DNA of 64,000 nucleotides, from positions 310,001 to 374,000 of the forward strand of contig NZ_SAVA01000004.1 of the NCBI RefSeq assembly GCF_004022465.1. The letters run 5' to 3'. The notes under the pieces were generated by a model. It was not told the origin of the DNA and made no database searches. It worked only from the letters and a program-made list of their open reading frames with translations. A program made the position numbers and the translations under genes. Of the stretch, positions 36,912-45,830 are shown piece after piece (the stretch's first letter is position 1; each line of letters opens with the position of its first letter). Source of the DNA: Rhodobacter huangdaonensis (GTDB lineage Bacteria; Pseudomonadota; Alphaproteobacteria; Rhodobacterales; Rhodobacteraceae).

Positions 36912-37898
36912 TCACACCCGCTCGATGATGCGTTCGCCGAACAGGCCCTGCGGCCGGAACACGAGGAAGACGAGGGCGAGCACATAGGCGAACCAGTTCT
37001 CGGTGGCGCCGCCGATCAGCGGGCCGAGGAAGAACTCGAACAGCTTCTCGCCCATGCCGATGATGAGACCGCCGACGATGGCACCGGGGATCGAGGTGAA
37101 GCCGCCCAGCATCAGCACCGGCAGCGCCTTCAGCGCGATCAGGCTGAGCGAGAACTGCACGCCCGATTTCGAGCCCCACATGATCCCGGCGACGAGGGCG
37201 ACGATGCCGGCGATCGACCACACCAGCACCCAGATGAAGCGCAGCGAGATCCCGACCGAGAGCGCCGCCTGGTGGTCGTCGGCCACCGCGCGCAGGGCGC
37301 GGCCCTGTTTCGAATACTGGCTGAACAGGGTCAGCGCCGTGACCAGCGCCACCGCGACCAGCGCCGCGACGATGTCGAGATTGTCGACGAAGAAGCCATA
37401 GCCGAAGAGGCTGTCGGTCACGCTCTCGAGCGTCTCGTTGATGCCCTGCGGCAGGCCGACGTCCAGCGTCTTGATGTCGGCGCCCCACATCACGTCGCCG
37501 AAGCCCTCGAGGAAATAGGCCAGCCCGATCGTCGCCATGAAGAGGATGATCTCGGCCTGGCCCACCAGATGCTTCAGCACCAGCTTCTCGATGACGATCG
37601 CCAGCACCACCATCACCCCGGCGGTGAGCAGGATCGCGAGGATCGAGGGCAGCTGCCAGCCGAAACTCTCGAGATGCCCGCCGGTGATCGCGTTGATGAC
37701 ATGGGCGAAGGGCACCTGGCCCTGCTGGATGCCGACAAGCGTCAGCGCGGCAAAGAGTGCAAGCACCCCCTGCGCATAGTTGAAGATGCCAGAGGCCTTG
37801 TAGATCAGCACGAAGCCGAGCGCGACGAGCGCATACATCACCCCCGCCATCAGGCCGTTCAGGGTCACTTCCATCGCATAAAGCAGCTGGTCAGGCAT
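36912..37898 (-). CDS. livH: LivH-type ABC permease
   Basis: A 328-aa permease with about eight hydrophobic segments. The LivH family pattern is LYAMEVTLNGLMAGVMYALVALGFVLIYKASGIFNYAQG at the N-terminus, GRALRAVADDHQAALSVGI (the EAA-like coupling loop) and LKALPVLMLGGFTSIPGAIVGGLIIG. AGGGAGG precedes the ATG. It partners LivM. Confidence 0.94.
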   Translation of the reverse strand: MPDQLLYAMEVTLNGLMAGVMYALVALGFVLIYKASGIFNYAQGVLALFAALTLVGIQQGQVPFAHVINAITGGHLESFGWQLPSILAILLTAGVMVVLAIVIEKLVLKHLVGQAEIILFMATIGLAYFLEGFGDVMWGADIKTLDVGLPQGINETLESVTDSLFGYGFFVDNLDIVAALVAVALVTALTLFSQYSKQGRALRAVADDHQAALSVGISLRFIWVLVWSIAGIVALVAGIMWGSKSGVQFSLSLIALKALPVLMLGGFTSIPGAIVGGLIIGMGEKLFEFFLGPLIGGATENWFAYVLALVFLVFRPQGLFGERIIERV

Positions 37899-37933
37899 GG
37901 CGGCCTCCCTTCAAGTTCGGTTGCGGACGGGGC

Positions 37934-38752
37934 TCAGTCATGGGCCACCCCCAGATAGGCGTCGATCACCGCCTGGTTGTTGCGCACCTCCTCGGGCGGG
38001 CCGTCGCCAATCTTCTTGCCGTAATCCATCACCACCACCCGGTCGCTCAGGTCCATCACCACGCCCATATCGTGCTCGATCAGCACGATGGTGGTGCCGA
38101 ACTCGTCGTTCAGATCGAGGATGAAGCGGCACATGTCCTCCTTCTCCTCGACGTTCATCCCGGCCATCGGCTCGTCGAGCAGCAGGATCTTCGGTTCCGC
38201 GGCCAGGGCGCGCGCCAGCTCGACGCGCTTCTTCAGCCCGTAGGGCAGGCGGCCGACAGGCGTTTTCCGGATGTTCTGGATTTCCAGAAAGTCGATGATC
38301 TTCTCGACCTTCTCGCGATGTGCCTCTTCCTCGCGGCTCGCGCCGCCCCACCAGAAGGCCTGGCTGAAGAGCCCCGACTTCATCAGCGTCAGCCGCCCGG
38401 TCATGATGTTGTCGAGCACCGACATGCCGTCGAAGAGCGCGATGTTCTGGAAGGTGCGGGCGATGCCGAGGCGGGCGACCTGATAGGGTTTCATCGGCCC
38501 GCGCTGATAGCCCTTGAACCAGACCGAGCCCTCGGTCGGAACGTAAAAGCCCGAGATCACGTTCAGCATCGAGGATTTGCCGGCGCCGTTCGGGCCGATG
38601 ATCGCGCGGATCTCGCCGTCGCGGATGTCGAAGCTGATGTCCTTGATCGCCGTCACCCCGCCGAACTTCAGCGTGATGTTGCGCAGTTCCATCAGCACGC
38701 CGCCGATCTTGCGGCCATCGGCGGTGACCCAGCCTTCGTTCATGTCCTTCAT
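37934..38752 (-). CDS. livG: LivG-type ABC transporter ATPase
   Basis: A 272-aa ATPase with Walker A IIGPNGAGKSSM, Q-loop TFQNIALFDGMSVLDNI, signature LPYGLKKRVELA, Walker B ILLLDEPMAGMN and His switch LIEHDMGVVMDLSDRV. Variation of the signature (LPYG instead of LSGG) is common in LivG. A 20-residue N-terminal extension precedes the usual MELRNITLKFGG start, so initiation at an internal ATG (near 38692) is possible. The ATG overlaps the ligase stop by four bases. Confidence 0.93.
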   Translation of the reverse strand: MKDMNEGWVTADGRKIGGVLMELRNITLKFGGVTAIKDISFDIRDGEIRAIIGPNGAGKSSMLNVISGFYVPTEGSVWFKGYQRGPMKPYQVARLGIARTFQNIALFDGMSVLDNIMTGRLTLMKSGLFSQAFWWGGASREEEAHREKVEKIIDFLEIQNIRKTPVGRLPYGLKKRVELARALAAEPKILLLDEPMAGMNVEEKEDMCRFILDLNDEFGTTIVLIEHDMGVVMDLSDRVVVMDYGKKIGDGPPEEVRNNQAVIDAYLGVAHD

Positions 38753-40722
38753 TCTGCGGCCTCCGCCAGCTGCGGCCCGGGGGCGACGGTCGCGTCGGCA
38801 AGCGTCAGCGTCGCCTTGATCGCCCCCTTGCGGCCGTCCTCGTAGGTGACCTCGGTCTCGGTGTAGACGCTGTCGCGCCCGTCATAGAGCGCGTCGATCA
38901 GGTCGGCGTATTTCTCCGCCACGATGTTGCGGCGCACCTTGCGGGTGCGGGTCATCTCGCCATCGTCCGCATCGAGTTCCTTGTGCAGGATCAGGAAGCG
39001 GTGGATCTGGCAGCCGGAGAGCATCGGGTCGTGCGCCACCGAGGCGTTCACCTCGTCGATGTGACCGCGGATCATGTCATAGACCTTCGGGTGCCCGGCC
39101 AGTTCCTGATAGGAGGCATAGGCGATGTTGTTGCGCTCGGCCCAGTTGCCGACCGCGGTCAGGTCGATGTTGATGAAGGCGGTGCAGCGGTCACGACCCG
39201 CGCCAAAGACGACAGCCTCAAGAATGCTTGGGTAGAACTTGAGCTTGTTTTCCACGTATTTGGGAGCGAAGAGCCGGCCATCGGCCAGTTTGCCGACGTC
39301 CTTGGCGCGGTCGATGATGCGCAGGTGCCCCGAGCCTTCCTCGAAGAACCCCGCATCCCCCGTGGCAACCCAGCCCTCGGCGTCCTTGGTCGAGGCGGTG
39401 CTGTCGGGGTTGTTGTAATACTCGACGAAAGTGCCCGGCGAGCGATAGTAGACTTCACCGTTCTCGCCGATCTTCACCTCGACGCCCGGCGAGGGCACGC
39501 CGACGGTGTCGGAGCGGACCTGGCCGTCGGGCTGCTGGGTGATGAAGACCGAGGCTTCGGTCTGGCCGTAAAGCTGCTTCAGGTTGATGCCGAGCGATCG
39601 GTAGAAGTCGAAGATCTCGGGCCCGATCGCCTCGCCCGCGGTATAGCCGACGCGGATGCGCGAGAAGCCGAGCGTGTTCTTCAGCGGCCCGAAGATGAAG
39701 AACCCGCCAAGCGCATAGCGCAGCCGGTCGAGCATGCCGACCGGTTCGCCGTCGAGGATCGCGGGCCCGACCCGGCGGGCCAGCGCCATGGAATGGTCGA
39801 AGAGCCATTTCTTCACCCGCCCCGCATCTTCCATGCGGATCATCACCTGCGTCAGCTGGCCCTCGAACACCCGCGGCGGGGCGAAGAAATAGGTCGGCCC
39901 GATCTCGCGCAGGTCGGTCATCATCGTCGCGGCGTTTTCCGGGCAGTTCACGGTGAAGCCCGCCCAATAGGCCTGTCCGACCGAGAAGATGAAATCGCCG
40001 ACCCAGGCCATCGGCAGATAGGCGAGCACCTCTTCGAGACGCGTCAGCCGGTCGAAGGAGACGGAGTTCTTCGCCGTCTCGATGATGTTGCGGTTCGACA
40101 GCACCACGCCCTTCGGCTTGCCGGTGGTGCCCGAGGTGTAGAGCATCACGCAGGTGCTGTCATAGGTCAGCTCGGCGATGCGGGTCTCGAGTTCCTCCTG
40201 ATAGCGGTAATGCCCCGCCTTGCCCTCGGCGATGACATCGGCGAGCGCGTTCATCCGGGAATGGTCGTATTTCCGCATGCCGCGCTTGTCGGTGTACATC
40301 ACGTGCTTGATCGTGTGGATGCGGTCCTCGATCTCGACGACCTTGTCGACCTGCTCCTGATCGCCGCAGACGACGAAGCGCGCGCCGCAATGGCCAAGGA
40401 CATAGGCCATCTCCTCGGCCACCGCGTCCTGATAGAGCGGCACCGGCACCGCGCCGCACATCTGCGCCGCCACCATCGCCCAGTAATGCGCCGGGCGGTT
40501 GCGCCCGATGATCGCGACGTGATCGCCGCGCGCGACGCCGAGGCTCAGCAGCCCCATCGCCAGGGCGCGGATTTCCTCGTTTGCCTGGGCCCAGGTCCAG
40601 CTCTGCCAGATCCCGAATTCCTTTTCGCGATAGGCCGGATAGCCGCCATACCGCGCCACGTTCCGCGCCAGAAGCGCAGGAATCGACTGCGCGGATTGCT
40701 CCGCCGCCGTTCTGTCCGCCAT
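38749..40722 (-). CDS. Long-chain fatty-acid/aryl CoA ligase-like AMP-binding protein
   Basis: A 657-aa adenylate-forming ligase, first gene of the leftward operon. The AMP motif is CVMLYTSGTTGKPKGVVLSNRN, later motifs YGQTEASVFITQQPDG and GWVATGDAGFFEEGSGHLRIIDRAKDV. The size and C-terminal insert (KYADLIDALYDGRDSVYTETEV) match the large FadD15-like class found beside Liv transporters. It should trap an incoming acid as the CoA thioester. A good ribosome site (GAGGGAGGA) marks the ATG at 40722. Confidence 0.9.
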   Translation of the reverse strand: MADRTAAEQSAQSIPALLARNVARYGGYPAYREKEFGIWQSWTWAQANEEIRALAMGLLSLGVARGDHVAIIGRNRPAHYWAMVAAQMCGAVPVPLYQDAVAEEMAYVLGHCGARFVVCGDQEQVDKVVEIEDRIHTIKHVMYTDKRGMRKYDHSRMNALADVIAEGKAGHYRYQEELETRIAELTYDSTCVMLYTSGTTGKPKGVVLSNRNIIETAKNSVSFDRLTRLEEVLAYLPMAWVGDFIFSVGQAYWAGFTVNCPENAATMMTDLREIGPTYFFAPPRVFEGQLTQVMIRMEDAGRVKKWLFDHSMALARRVGPAILDGEPVGMLDRLRYALGGFFIFGPLKNTLGFSRIRVGYTAGEAIGPEIFDFYRSLGINLKQLYGQTEASVFITQQPDGQVRSDTVGVPSPGVEVKIGENGEVYYRSPGTFVEYYNNPDSTASTKDAEGWVATGDAGFFEEGSGHLRIIDRAKDVGKLADGRLFAPKYVENKLKFYPSILEAVVFGAGRDRCTAFINIDLTAVGNWAERNNIAYASYQELAGHPKVYDMIRGHIDEVNASVAHDPMLSGCQIHRFLILHKELDADDGEMTRTRKVRRNIVAEKYADLIDALYDGRDSVYTETEVTYEDGRKGAIKATLTLADATVAPGPQLAEAAE

Positions 40723-40813
40723 GTGTCCTCCCTCACGCCGGTCGCCCGGCGTCCTCGCCGCGGGAAGCGATTCCTCCATCGCCCGCCGCGTCATGCCCGA
40801 AGGCTGCGGGTCA

Positions 40814-40833
40814 AAGTTTTCCTGACTTTTTCC
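40814..40833. promoter_or_regulatory. Tandem 11-bp-spaced sites in the ligase/sensor-kinase divergent region
   Basis: AAGTTTTCC (40814-40822) and ACTTTTTCC (40825-40833) are repeated with an 11-base period inside the A/T-rich part of the 195-bp gap. OmpR-type regulators usually bind such tandem half-sites, and one is encoded downstream at 42822. Confidence 0.45.
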
Positions 40834-40917
40834 GAAATCTAACGAATCCTTTCTCGCGCCCCTTGCCCCTTTGCCGAACCCCGCCGGGATGCTAGCGATG
40901 ACGGGGGAGGAGACCGG

Positions 40918-42825
40918 ATGACCGCAGAGGATGCCCACACCCGGCTGATGGAGGCCGGGCTGAACATGATCGGCCAGGCGCTGTCGATCTTTGACAGCGA
41001 GCTGCGGCTTGCGGTGTGCAACCGGCAATTCGCGCTGATGTTCGAGCTGCCCGAGGCGCTGACCCGTCCGGGCACGCCGTTCGAGGACACCATCCGCTTC
41101 CTGGTGACGCGCGGCGAATACGGGCCGGTGACCGATCTCGAGGAGGCGGTGCGGCTGCGCGTCGCGCAGGCGCGGACCTTTGCGCCGCATTACATGGAGC
41201 GCGCCCGCGCGAACGGGCGCACGATTGCGGTCGAGGGGGCGCCGCTTGCGCAGGGCGGCTGGGTCACCGTCTATACCGACATCACCGAGATCAAGCGCCA
41301 GGAGGGGCTGTTGCGGGCCCGCTCGCAGGAGCTGTCGGTGCAGGTGCTCGACCATGCCGAGCGGCTGGCGGCGGCGAACCGCGAGCTTGGCGCGACGAAT
41401 GCCGCGCTTGCCGAGACGCAGCGCGAGCTGACCGCGATCGAGGCGCGCACGCGCCAGGTGAACGAGATGATGCCCGCCCATATCGCGCATGTGGATTGCG
41501 GGCTGATCTACACCTTCTCGAACCGCAAGCTGCCCTCGGTGATGCCCGGATCGGTGCTCGATCCGGTCGGCCGGCACGCCGCCGAGGCGCTTGGCGCCGA
41601 CACCTTCGCGCGCATCGAGCCCGGCTTTGCGCGGGCGCTCGCCGGCGAGGCAAACGTGCGCGAGATCACCCATACGCCCTCGGGGCGGCGGGTGCGCATC
41701 GCGCTGACCCCCGACCGCGATGCGGCAGGCGAGGTGGTGGGGGTCTATATCCTCTCGACCGATGTCACGCATGAGGCGCAGGCCCGCGCGGCGCTCGCGC
41801 AATCGGCCAAGCGCGAGCTCGCCGGCCACCTGACCTCGGGGCTTGCGCATGATTTCGCGAACCTGCTGACCGTCATTCTGGGCCTGCAGGGGCGGCTTGC
41901 GCGGATGCCCGACCTGCCTCCCGACGCGGCCGAGATCGCCCGCGGCACGCTGGCCGCGGCGCGGCGCGGCGGCACGCTTCTGGACCGCATCGCCGCGATC
42001 TCGGGCCGGCGCGCGCTGCGCCCCGAGGCGGTGGAGCTGCGCCCGCTGGTCGAGGATATCGCGGCGATGGCGCGCCCGACGCTCGGTGACGCGGTGCGGC
42101 TCGAGACCTTCGTCGGCGGGCTCGACCTGCCGGTGCTGGTCGATCCCGGTCAGCTGCAGGACAGCCTGCTGAATCTGCTCCTGAACGCGCGCGATGCGAT
42201 GGGGCCGCGCGGCGGCACGATCCGGATCGAACTGCACCCGGTGCGCGACACCTGGGTCGAGATTTCGGTCACCGACACCGGCCCCGGCTTTTCGGCCGAG
42301 GCGCTCGCCCGCGGGCTCGACCCGTTCTTCACGACGAAGGGCGGCGAGGGCTCGGGGCTTGGCCTGTCGATGGTCTATGACCAGACGAAGCTGGCGGGGG
42401 GCACCGTGCAGCTCGAGAACACCGAGGAGGGCGCGCGCGTCACCCTGCGCCTGCCGCTGCGCCCCGCCGGCGCGCCTTCCGCGCCGATGCTGGTGCTGCT
42501 GGTCGAGGACAATGACGAGATCCGCGCGAATGTGCGCGAGATGCTGCGCGGCCTCGGCCATACGGTGATCGAGGCGGCAAGCGTCGCCGAGGCCGAGGCG
42601 CTGACCGCACTGCCCGACATCGCGATGGTGCTCTCCGACATCCAGTTGCCGGGCGAGGCGACCGGGGTCGATCTTGCCCGCCGCCTTGCGCCGCGGGTGC
42701 CGGTGGTGCTGATGACCTCGCTGCCGCCGGGCGATGCACTGCGCGCCTCCGCCCCCTGCGCGGTGCTGCAAAAACCCTTCTCCGCGCGCGAACTTGCCGC
42801 CCTGATCGACGGAGCCCGCCGATGA
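40918..42825 (+). CDS. Hybrid PAS sensor histidine kinase with C-terminal receiver
   Basis: A 635-aa signalling protein without membrane segments. Two PAS-like domains (residues 12-125, LSIFDSELRLAVCNRQFALMFELP, and about 180-290) flank a coiled coil (135-180). The kinase core has the H box HLTSGLAHDFANLLTVILG, N box LNLLLNARDAM, and G boxes VTDTGPGFS and GSGLGLSMV. A receiver domain follows (LLVEDNDEIR, phospho-Asp in MVLSDIQLP). It should sense a cytosolic ligand or redox cue. It overlaps the response regulator gene by four bases. Confidence 0.92.
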   Translation: MTAEDAHTRLMEAGLNMIGQALSIFDSELRLAVCNRQFALMFELPEALTRPGTPFEDTIRFLVTRGEYGPVTDLEEAVRLRVAQARTFAPHYMERARANGRTIAVEGAPLAQGGWVTVYTDITEIKRQEGLLRARSQELSVQVLDHAERLAAANRELGATNAALAETQRELTAIEARTRQVNEMMPAHIAHVDCGLIYTFSNRKLPSVMPGSVLDPVGRHAAEALGADTFARIEPGFARALAGEANVREITHTPSGRRVRIALTPDRDAAGEVVGVYILSTDVTHEAQARAALAQSAKRELAGHLTSGLAHDFANLLTVILGLQGRLARMPDLPPDAAEIARGTLAAARRGGTLLDRIAAISGRRALRPEAVELRPLVEDIAAMARPTLGDAVRLETFVGGLDLPVLVDPGQLQDSLLNLLLNARDAMGPRGGTIRIELHPVRDTWVEISVTDTGPGFSAEALARGLDPFFTTKGGEGSGLGLSMVYDQTKLAGGTVQLENTEEGARVTLRLPLRPAGAPSAPMLVLLVEDNDEIRANVREMLRGLGHTVIEAASVAEAEALTALPDIAMVLSDIQLPGEATGVDLARRLAPRVPVVLMTSLPPGDALRASAPCAVLQKPFSARELAALIDGARR

Positions 42826-43526
42826 CTGCCCCGCATGTCGCCATCCTCGACGACGAGCCCGAGATCCGCCGGATGCTGTCGGATGCACTGGAAGAAGCGG
42901 GCTTCCGCACCACCTGCTATGCCCGCGCGACCGAGTTCGAGGCGGGGCTGAAACGTGCCCAGCCCGATGTCTGCCTCGTCGATCTGGGCCTGCCCGACCG
43001 TGACGGGCTGGCGCTGGTGCACCGGCTGGCGCTGGAACAGGGGGCGGCGATCATCATCATCTCGGGGCGCGCGCAGGTGCAGGACCGCGTCACCGGGCTG
43101 GAACTTGGGGCCGACGACTACATCATCAAGCCGTTCGATCCGACCGAGGTGGTGGCCCGCATCCGCGCCCGCCTGCGCAAGCCCCGCGCCGAGGCGGCAC
43201 CGGCCGCGCAGACCGCCGATTTCGCCGGCTGGCGCGCGCAGTTCGACCGCTACGTGCTGACCGATGCCGGGGGCCGCGAGACGCCGTTTTCGCACGCCGA
43301 GGGCGAGGTGCTGCGGCTCTTTCTCGAAAGCCCGAACCGGCTCATCACCCGCGCGCAGATGCAGGAGGCGCTGGGCAGCGGCGCCGGCGAAAGTTTCGAC
43401 CGGGCGATGGACGTGCGGATCTCGCGGCTGCGCACGAAACTTGGCGAAGATCCGAAGAACCCGCGCCTGATCAAGACGATCTACGGCGCGGGCTACATCT
43501 TTCTGGGCGAGGTGCGCTGGAGCTGA
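42822..43526 (+). CDS. OmpR-family response regulator
   Basis: A 234-aa regulator: receiver domain (HVAILDDEPEIRRML; phospho-Asp in CLVDLGLPDRDG; Lys in DDYIIKPFDP) and a C-terminal winged-helix DNA-binding domain (TPFSHAEGEVLRLF, SRLRTKLGEDPKNPRLIKTIYGAGYIFLG). It is the obvious output partner of the overlapping hybrid kinase. The pair is divergent from the liv/CoA-ligase operon and probably controls it. Confidence 0.94.
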   Translation: MTAPHVAILDDEPEIRRMLSDALEEAGFRTTCYARATEFEAGLKRAQPDVCLVDLGLPDRDGLALVHRLALEQGAAIIIISGRAQVQDRVTGLELGADDYIIKPFDPTEVVARIRARLRKPRAEAAPAAQTADFAGWRAQFDRYVLTDAGGRETPFSHAEGEVLRLFLESPNRLITRAQMQEALGSGAGESFDRAMDVRISRLRTKLGEDPKNPRLIKTIYGAGYIFLGEVRWS

Positions 43527-43592
43527 TTTTGCGCTGGCAATGGCGGCGCGCTTCTGATTCCCTTGGATCAGACCCCTGCGGAAGGCACTGCC

Positions 43593-43832
43593 ATGCTGAC
43601 CATCCTGCTTCACCGCACCCCGGCGCGCGCCTTCTACCGCGTGGAAATCTCCGACAACCTGTTCGGCGAATATACCGTGCTGCGCGAATGGGGGCGTGGC
43701 GGGCGCGCGGCCGGGGCGCGGGTGAACTGGTTTTCCAACCTGCGCGACGCGGTGCAGGCGGCCGACCGCTGGCGGGGCCGGGCGATCTCGCGCGGCTACC
43801 GGCTGAGCGAGCGGCGCACCGCGCAGGGCTGA
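43593..43832 (+). CDS. WGR-domain protein
   Basis: A 79-aa protein consisting of a single WGR domain: FYRVEISDNLFGEYTVLREWGRGGRAAGARVNWFSNLRDAVQAADRW. WGR domains occur in PARPs and in bacterial stand-alone or MolR-type proteins and can bind nucleic acids. The ATG at 43593 follows CGGAAGG. Its neighbour, 11 bp downstream, is a saccharopine-dehydrogenase-like gene; no functional link is known. Confidence 0.85.
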   Translation: MLTILLHRTPARAFYRVEISDNLFGEYTVLREWGRGGRAAGARVNWFSNLRDAVQAADRWRGRAISRGYRLSERRTAQG

Positions 43833-43843
43833 GGAGGGCGGCG

Positions 43844-44986
43844 ATGGCAATGATCCACTGGTGCGGCACGGGGCTGAGCTCGGGGCCGGGGCTGCGCCGG
43901 CTGATCGACGCGGGCCGCGCGCTCACCGTCTGGACGATCGAACGGCCGCAGGCCGAGGCGCTGCTTGCCGGCCGCCGCGCCCGCATCGCCGACTACAGCC
44001 TGCCCGCGCTCGAGGCGACGCTGCGGCCGGGCGATGTTGTCGTCTCGATGCTGCCGCCCGACCTGCATCTGGCGCTTGCCCGGCTCGCGCTGCACCGGCA
44101 GGCGCATTTCGTCTGCGCCTCGGAGCTGACGCCCGAGTTGCGCGGGCTTGATGCGGCGGCGCGCAAGGCGGGCGTCGCGGTGGTGGGCGAGGTCGGGCTT
44201 GCCCCCGGCATCGACCATCTGATGGCGCATGATCTGGTCGCCGATTACCGCGCCTCGGGCACCATCGCGCCGGGCGATACGGTGTCGTTTCACAGCTATT
44301 GCGGCGGCATCCCGGCGCGGCCAAACGCCTTTCGCTACAAGTTCAGCTGGTCGCCGCTTGGCGTCTTGCGCGGGCTGAAATCGCCCTCGCGCTCGATCCG
44401 CCACTTCAGCGAGCTGCGGCTTGCCCACCCCTGGGAGGGGGTGACGCGCTATGACGCGCCGCTGCCGCGCCCCGAGACCTTCGAGGTCTATCCGAGCCGC
44501 GACAGCCTCGGCTACATCGGCGACTATCGTTTCGATCCGAGCTGGCGGATCGAGGATTTCGTCCGTGGCACGCTGCGGCTTCTGGGCTGGGCCGAGGCCT
44601 GGCAGCCGGTCTTCGCGGCGCTGTCGGATGCGTCGGAAGGGGCCGAGCGCCGCCTTGCGCAGCTGGCCGAGCGGCTCTTGCGCGAGAACGGCTATGCCCC
44701 GGGAGAGCCTGACCGGGTGGTGGCGGTGGTCACGCTGGCCGCGAAACGCGCCGGGCGCGCGGTCTTCGACCGCTCCTGGGTGCTCGAGGCCAAGGGCGAC
44801 ATCCGTGGCAGCGCGATGGCACGGCTGGTTTCGGGGACGGTCTCGCTCGCGGTCGAGGCGGTGCTGGCGCATGACATTCCGGCGGGCGTGCAGGCCGCGC
44901 CGCATGACCCGAAGCTGGTGCAGGGCTGGCTTTCTGCGCTGCAGGTGCAGGCGCAGTATCTGGCGAAGGTGGATCACCTGGCCTGA
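43844..44986 (+). CDS. Saccharopine dehydrogenase-like NAD(P)-binding protein
   Basis: A 380-aa protein with a Rossmann start (MIHWCGTGLSSGPGLRRLIDAG), the family segments VVSMLPPDLHLALARLALHRQAHFVCASE and GEVGLAPGIDHLMAHDL, and a C-terminal catalytic-like domain (FHSYCGGIPARPNAFRYKFSWSPLGVLRGL). This resembles the carboxyl end of lysine-catabolic saccharopine dehydrogenases. GAGGAGG precedes the ATG. The lysine-ketoglutarate reductase partner is not nearby, so the exact substrate is uncertain. Confidence 0.85.
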   Translation: MAMIHWCGTGLSSGPGLRRLIDAGRALTVWTIERPQAEALLAGRRARIADYSLPALEATLRPGDVVVSMLPPDLHLALARLALHRQAHFVCASELTPELRGLDAAARKAGVAVVGEVGLAPGIDHLMAHDLVADYRASGTIAPGDTVSFHSYCGGIPARPNAFRYKFSWSPLGVLRGLKSPSRSIRHFSELRLAHPWEGVTRYDAPLPRPETFEVYPSRDSLGYIGDYRFDPSWRIEDFVRGTLRLLGWAEAWQPVFAALSDASEGAERRLAQLAERLLRENGYAPGEPDRVVAVVTLAAKRAGRAVFDRSWVLEAKGDIRGSAMARLVSGTVSLAVEAVLAHDIPAGVQAAPHDPKLVQGWLSALQVQAQYLAKVDHLA

Positions 44987-44989
44987 GCT

Positions 44990-45140
44990 CGCAGGGGGCC
45001 CGCCCCCTCTTTCGCTGACGCGAAATTCACCCCCGGGATATTTGGGGCAATTGGAAGCAGCGAGCCGTGCTCATCTTCCAATCGCAGTCAAATATCCCGG
45101 GGGTGAGGCCGCAGGCCGAGGGGGCAGCGCCCCCTTGCCT
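44990..45140. repeat. Palindromic intergenic repeat, type 2, copy D
   Basis: Between convergent genes. Left arm ACCCCCGGGATATTTG..GCAATTGGAAG (about 45029-45057); right arm ATCTTCCAAT..CAAATATCCCGGGGGTGA (about 45073-45106). Flanking GGGGGCCCGCCCCC and GGGGGCAGCGCCCCC stretches extend it. Same family as copy C at 31.8 kb. Confidence 0.82.
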
Positions 45141-45793
45141 CAGAACGGGCAGGGCGCGGTGAAGGTCATGTGGCGCCCGCCGTCGGGGTGGCGCAGGCGC
45201 AGGCTTTCGGCGTGCAGCATCAGCCGCGGGAAGTCCCGTGCCGGCCCTTCGGCATAGAGCGGATCGCCAAGGATCGGGTGGCCGGTCTCTCGCATGTGCA
45301 CGCGCAGCTGGTGGCTGCGCCCGGTGAGCGGGGTCAGCCGCACCCGCGTCGTGCCGTCGGCATCCAGCCGCAGCACGCGCCAGTCGGTCTGTGCCGGGCG
45401 GCCGTTTTCATGGTCGACATGCTGGCGCGGCCGGTTCGGCCAGTCGACGCAGAGCGGCAGGTCGACATGGCCTTCCTTCGGCTCGAGATGGCCCCAGAGC
45501 CGGGCGAGGTAGTGCTTCTTCGTCTGCCGGTGCTCGAACTGCAGGCCGAGGTGGCGTTGCGCATGCGGCGTCAGGCCGAAGACCATCACCCCCGAGGTGT
45601 CCATGTCGAGCCGGTGGACGAGCAGCACCGTGGGATAGGCCGCGCGCAGCCGCGCGATCAGGCAATCGGCGCGGTCCTCGCCCTTGCCGGGCACCGAGAG
45701 CAGCCCGGCCGGCTTGTCGACCACGAGGATCTCGTGATCGGCGTGCAGGATGCGGGGCTGTTCGGTCGTGGGGGTGTAGACGAAATCGGTCAT
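45140..45793 (-). CDS. rluA: RluA-family rRNA/tRNA pseudouridine synthase
   Basis: A 217-aa enzyme close in length to E. coli RluA (219 aa), which makes pseudouridine at 23S rRNA 746 and tRNA 32. The motif LLVHRLDMDTSGVMVF contains the catalytic Asp at residue 63; LVVDKPAGLLSVPG and LTGRSHQLRVHM are the other family marks. No S4 domain is present, as in RluA. It lies 37 bp after the LysE gene on the same strand and may share its transcript. Confidence 0.93.
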   Translation of the reverse strand: MTDFVYTPTTEQPRILHADHEILVVDKPAGLLSVPGKGEDRADCLIARLRAAYPTVLLVHRLDMDTSGVMVFGLTPHAQRHLGLQFEHRQTKKHYLARLWGHLEPKEGHVDLPLCVDWPNRPRQHVDHENGRPAQTDWRVLRLDADGTTRVRLTPLTGRSHQLRVHMRETGHPILGDPLYAEGPARDFPRLMLHAESLRLRHPDGGRHMTFTAPCPF

Positions 45794-45830
45794 GGCGCCC
45801 AGATGGCGCGCGGGCGCGGCGAAATCAAGC

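Noticed and set aside
38749..42888. A 1379-codon minus-strand frame upstream of the CoA ligase
   Set aside because: The ligase starts at 40722 with a good ribosome site; the extra part is His/Arg-rich antisense to the sensor kinase.
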